NCBI GenBank assembly: GCA_026874595.1
Contig: CM049316.1
Span: 35,161,339 to 35,225,338 of the forward strand
Source of the DNA: Sipunculus nudus
Lineage: Eukaryota; Annelida; Sipuncula; Golfingiida; Sipunculidae
Direction of reading: 5' to 3'
DNA length: 64,000 nt
The notes under the pieces are model-generated. The model was given only the letters and a program-made list of their open reading frames with translations. It was not told the origin of the DNA and searched no databases. The translations under genes and the position numbers were made by a program. Below, piece after piece: positions 62,889-64,000 of the stretch (positions within the stretch are counted from its first letter, which is position 1; each line of letters starts with the position of its first letter).

Positions 62889-62918
62889 CCCCGGTTAGTT
62901 TTTGGATGGGTGACCGCG
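62889..62918 (+). ncRNA. 5S-rRNA-like fragment (pseudogene or SINE head)
   Basis: CCCCGGTTAGTTTTTGGATG followed by GGTGACCGC matches the box C region of 5S rRNA (CCGGTTAGTACTTGGATGGGTGACCGC) with two mismatches. The preceding 30 bp (AGTTATGTTTAAACGA) is a poor match to box A, and the 5' part of 5S is absent. It is therefore a 5S-derived SINE head or a truncated 5S pseudogene, not a functional gene. Confidence 0.55.
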
Positions 62919-64000
62919 TATACAAAACAGGGCCCGATCGAGGGCACGCCAGCTAGGACCATTTCCGGTCGTACATATTTTAACGTGCCTTTACTTTCCT
63001 GTATTTTTTACGTATTATGCAAATAAAATTTATCTGATAATTGGCAGTTATTTTTTATAAAGTCTTCTTCCAACTTGGTGCAGCTGCTTGTCCCTTTATA
63101 TCGCCGCCTGTAGGGTTAACTTGAAACAACTGCTGGTTGCATGAGTTGCCGTCTATGTCATCGCACCTATACGAAAAGTAGTGATCATTTTGTAAAGTGA
63201 TTGAGCTTAGTTTTATTAATCATTTGCGGGCACTGTGTAATTCATGTGACGGTTGGAAGCCCGTTTGTAGGAAATACTATTTAGCTAACAAAACAAACTT
63301 ATAAACGACCAAATTATCACTCAATTCATTTGACCGCTCGAGTGTCAGAGCAGCTCTGCGGCTCTAGGGAAGGTTATTTAACCGCGTGACTCTAAAATCT
63401 CGACCACCGCAAATTCTGCAGGAAGATAATTTTCAAATATCCTCTGTTGTCTCGACCTCTGAGAAAATTAATTATTTTTAAGTGGTCGCCAAATTAGAAT
63501 AAATACGGTAGTGTACAGTCTGAAGGTTTATACAAGGTTCCCACAAATTTCATTCCAGGGTTTCATTACCAAAGTTTATTCAAGGTTTTTCAATAAGAAA
63601 ATGTTTATGTTTTTATATTTTTGGGTGGATGAGAATGGCATCCATAACCATATTTTCACTGGTTGTTTTCATTCCTTGCAAAAGTTAAGTTTACAAAACT
63701 TAAAGAATGTTTCCCTTCATGAATCTGCCACCGTTGGTAAATAGAGCACAATTCAAAGTATTTTCAAGGTAATTTTTTTAATCAACTAAATCCCAGGACT
63801 TCTTTGGCCTGTTGAAACTCTGTTAATATATAAATCTGTTTTGTTCTAACTCACTACAAGAAAACCACTGTAAAACCCTCATTTTATGACTAAAATGCTA
63901 AGTTATGCACTGAACCACTGCTGTAATGTTGCTCAATTATACTGTATCTTAATATTTCATACTAAATGCTTTGTCACAGTGCAAAAAATATATGTGAAAA
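62919..64000 (-). other. PDPR: PDPR intron to the right edge
   Basis: Moderately CG-containing to about 63440, then AT-rich. No coding exon for the PDPR N-terminal domain was found. Confidence 0.5.

Overview
The window is nuclear DNA of an animal: AT-rich, intron-rich, with consensus splice sites and a dense load of mostly non-autonomous transposable elements. Protein similarity together with the repeat types (elements with central tandem repeats, palindromic ends and A/T-run targets; TTAA-flanked MITEs; tRNA-like heads) suggests a mollusc, most likely a bivalve. That taxonomic call is inference. Three conserved genes were rebuilt exon by exon using splice sites, reading-frame phase and family similarity; all long open frames elsewhere are repeat-derived or random.

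Layout. (1) Minus strand, 7951 to 5128: first three coding exons of SLC66A2 (PQLC1), a PQ-loop membrane protein; the rest of the gene was not found and probably lies left of the window. (2) Plus strand, 18015 to 23881, poly(A) signal at 24067: complete TIMM21, a subunit of the mitochondrial inner-membrane presequence translocase, in six coding exons (229 residues). (3) About 6.5 kb of intergenic DNA. (4) Minus strand, 62308 to 30555: the 3' two thirds of PDPR, the regulatory subunit of mitochondrial pyruvate dehydrogenase phosphatase. Eleven coding exons are visible, all phases agree, and the 5' exons lie right of the window. Two of the three genes encode mitochondrial proteins, but nothing shows they act together. 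Two weaker candidate coding exon sets were also seen (1789-1903 and 16546-17316, both minus).

The most interesting coding signal is in PDPR. The exon for the middle of the protein exists twice, at 46138-46293 and 41030-41191. The copies are homologous (about 40% identical), both open, both a multiple of three, with identical phase and the same acceptor context. This is the layout of mutually exclusive alternative exons and would give two PDPR isoforms. The same gene also uses a GC-AG intron.

The most interesting non-coding signal is a superfamily of 1.5-6 kb elements sharing palindrome-rich ends (GACCCATGGGTC at one end, a GCTCAGCTGA-type hairpin at the other) but carrying different central tandem repeats. 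They insert in A/T runs without an obvious target duplication and are nested in each other several layers deep (32.8-35.3 kb, 49.7-56.4 kb, 56.7-62.0 kb). This matches non-autonomous Helentron-type (HINE/DINE/pearl-like) elements. One central satellite carries TGACCTTGACCTTTGACC in unit after unit, which is a DR0 plus DR1 nuclear-receptor-like arrangement. MITEs of piggyBac type (TTAA), hAT type (8-bp duplication) and TA-target type, a LINE reverse-transcriptase relic, tRNA-like SINE heads and a 5S-rRNA-like fragment make up much of the rest.
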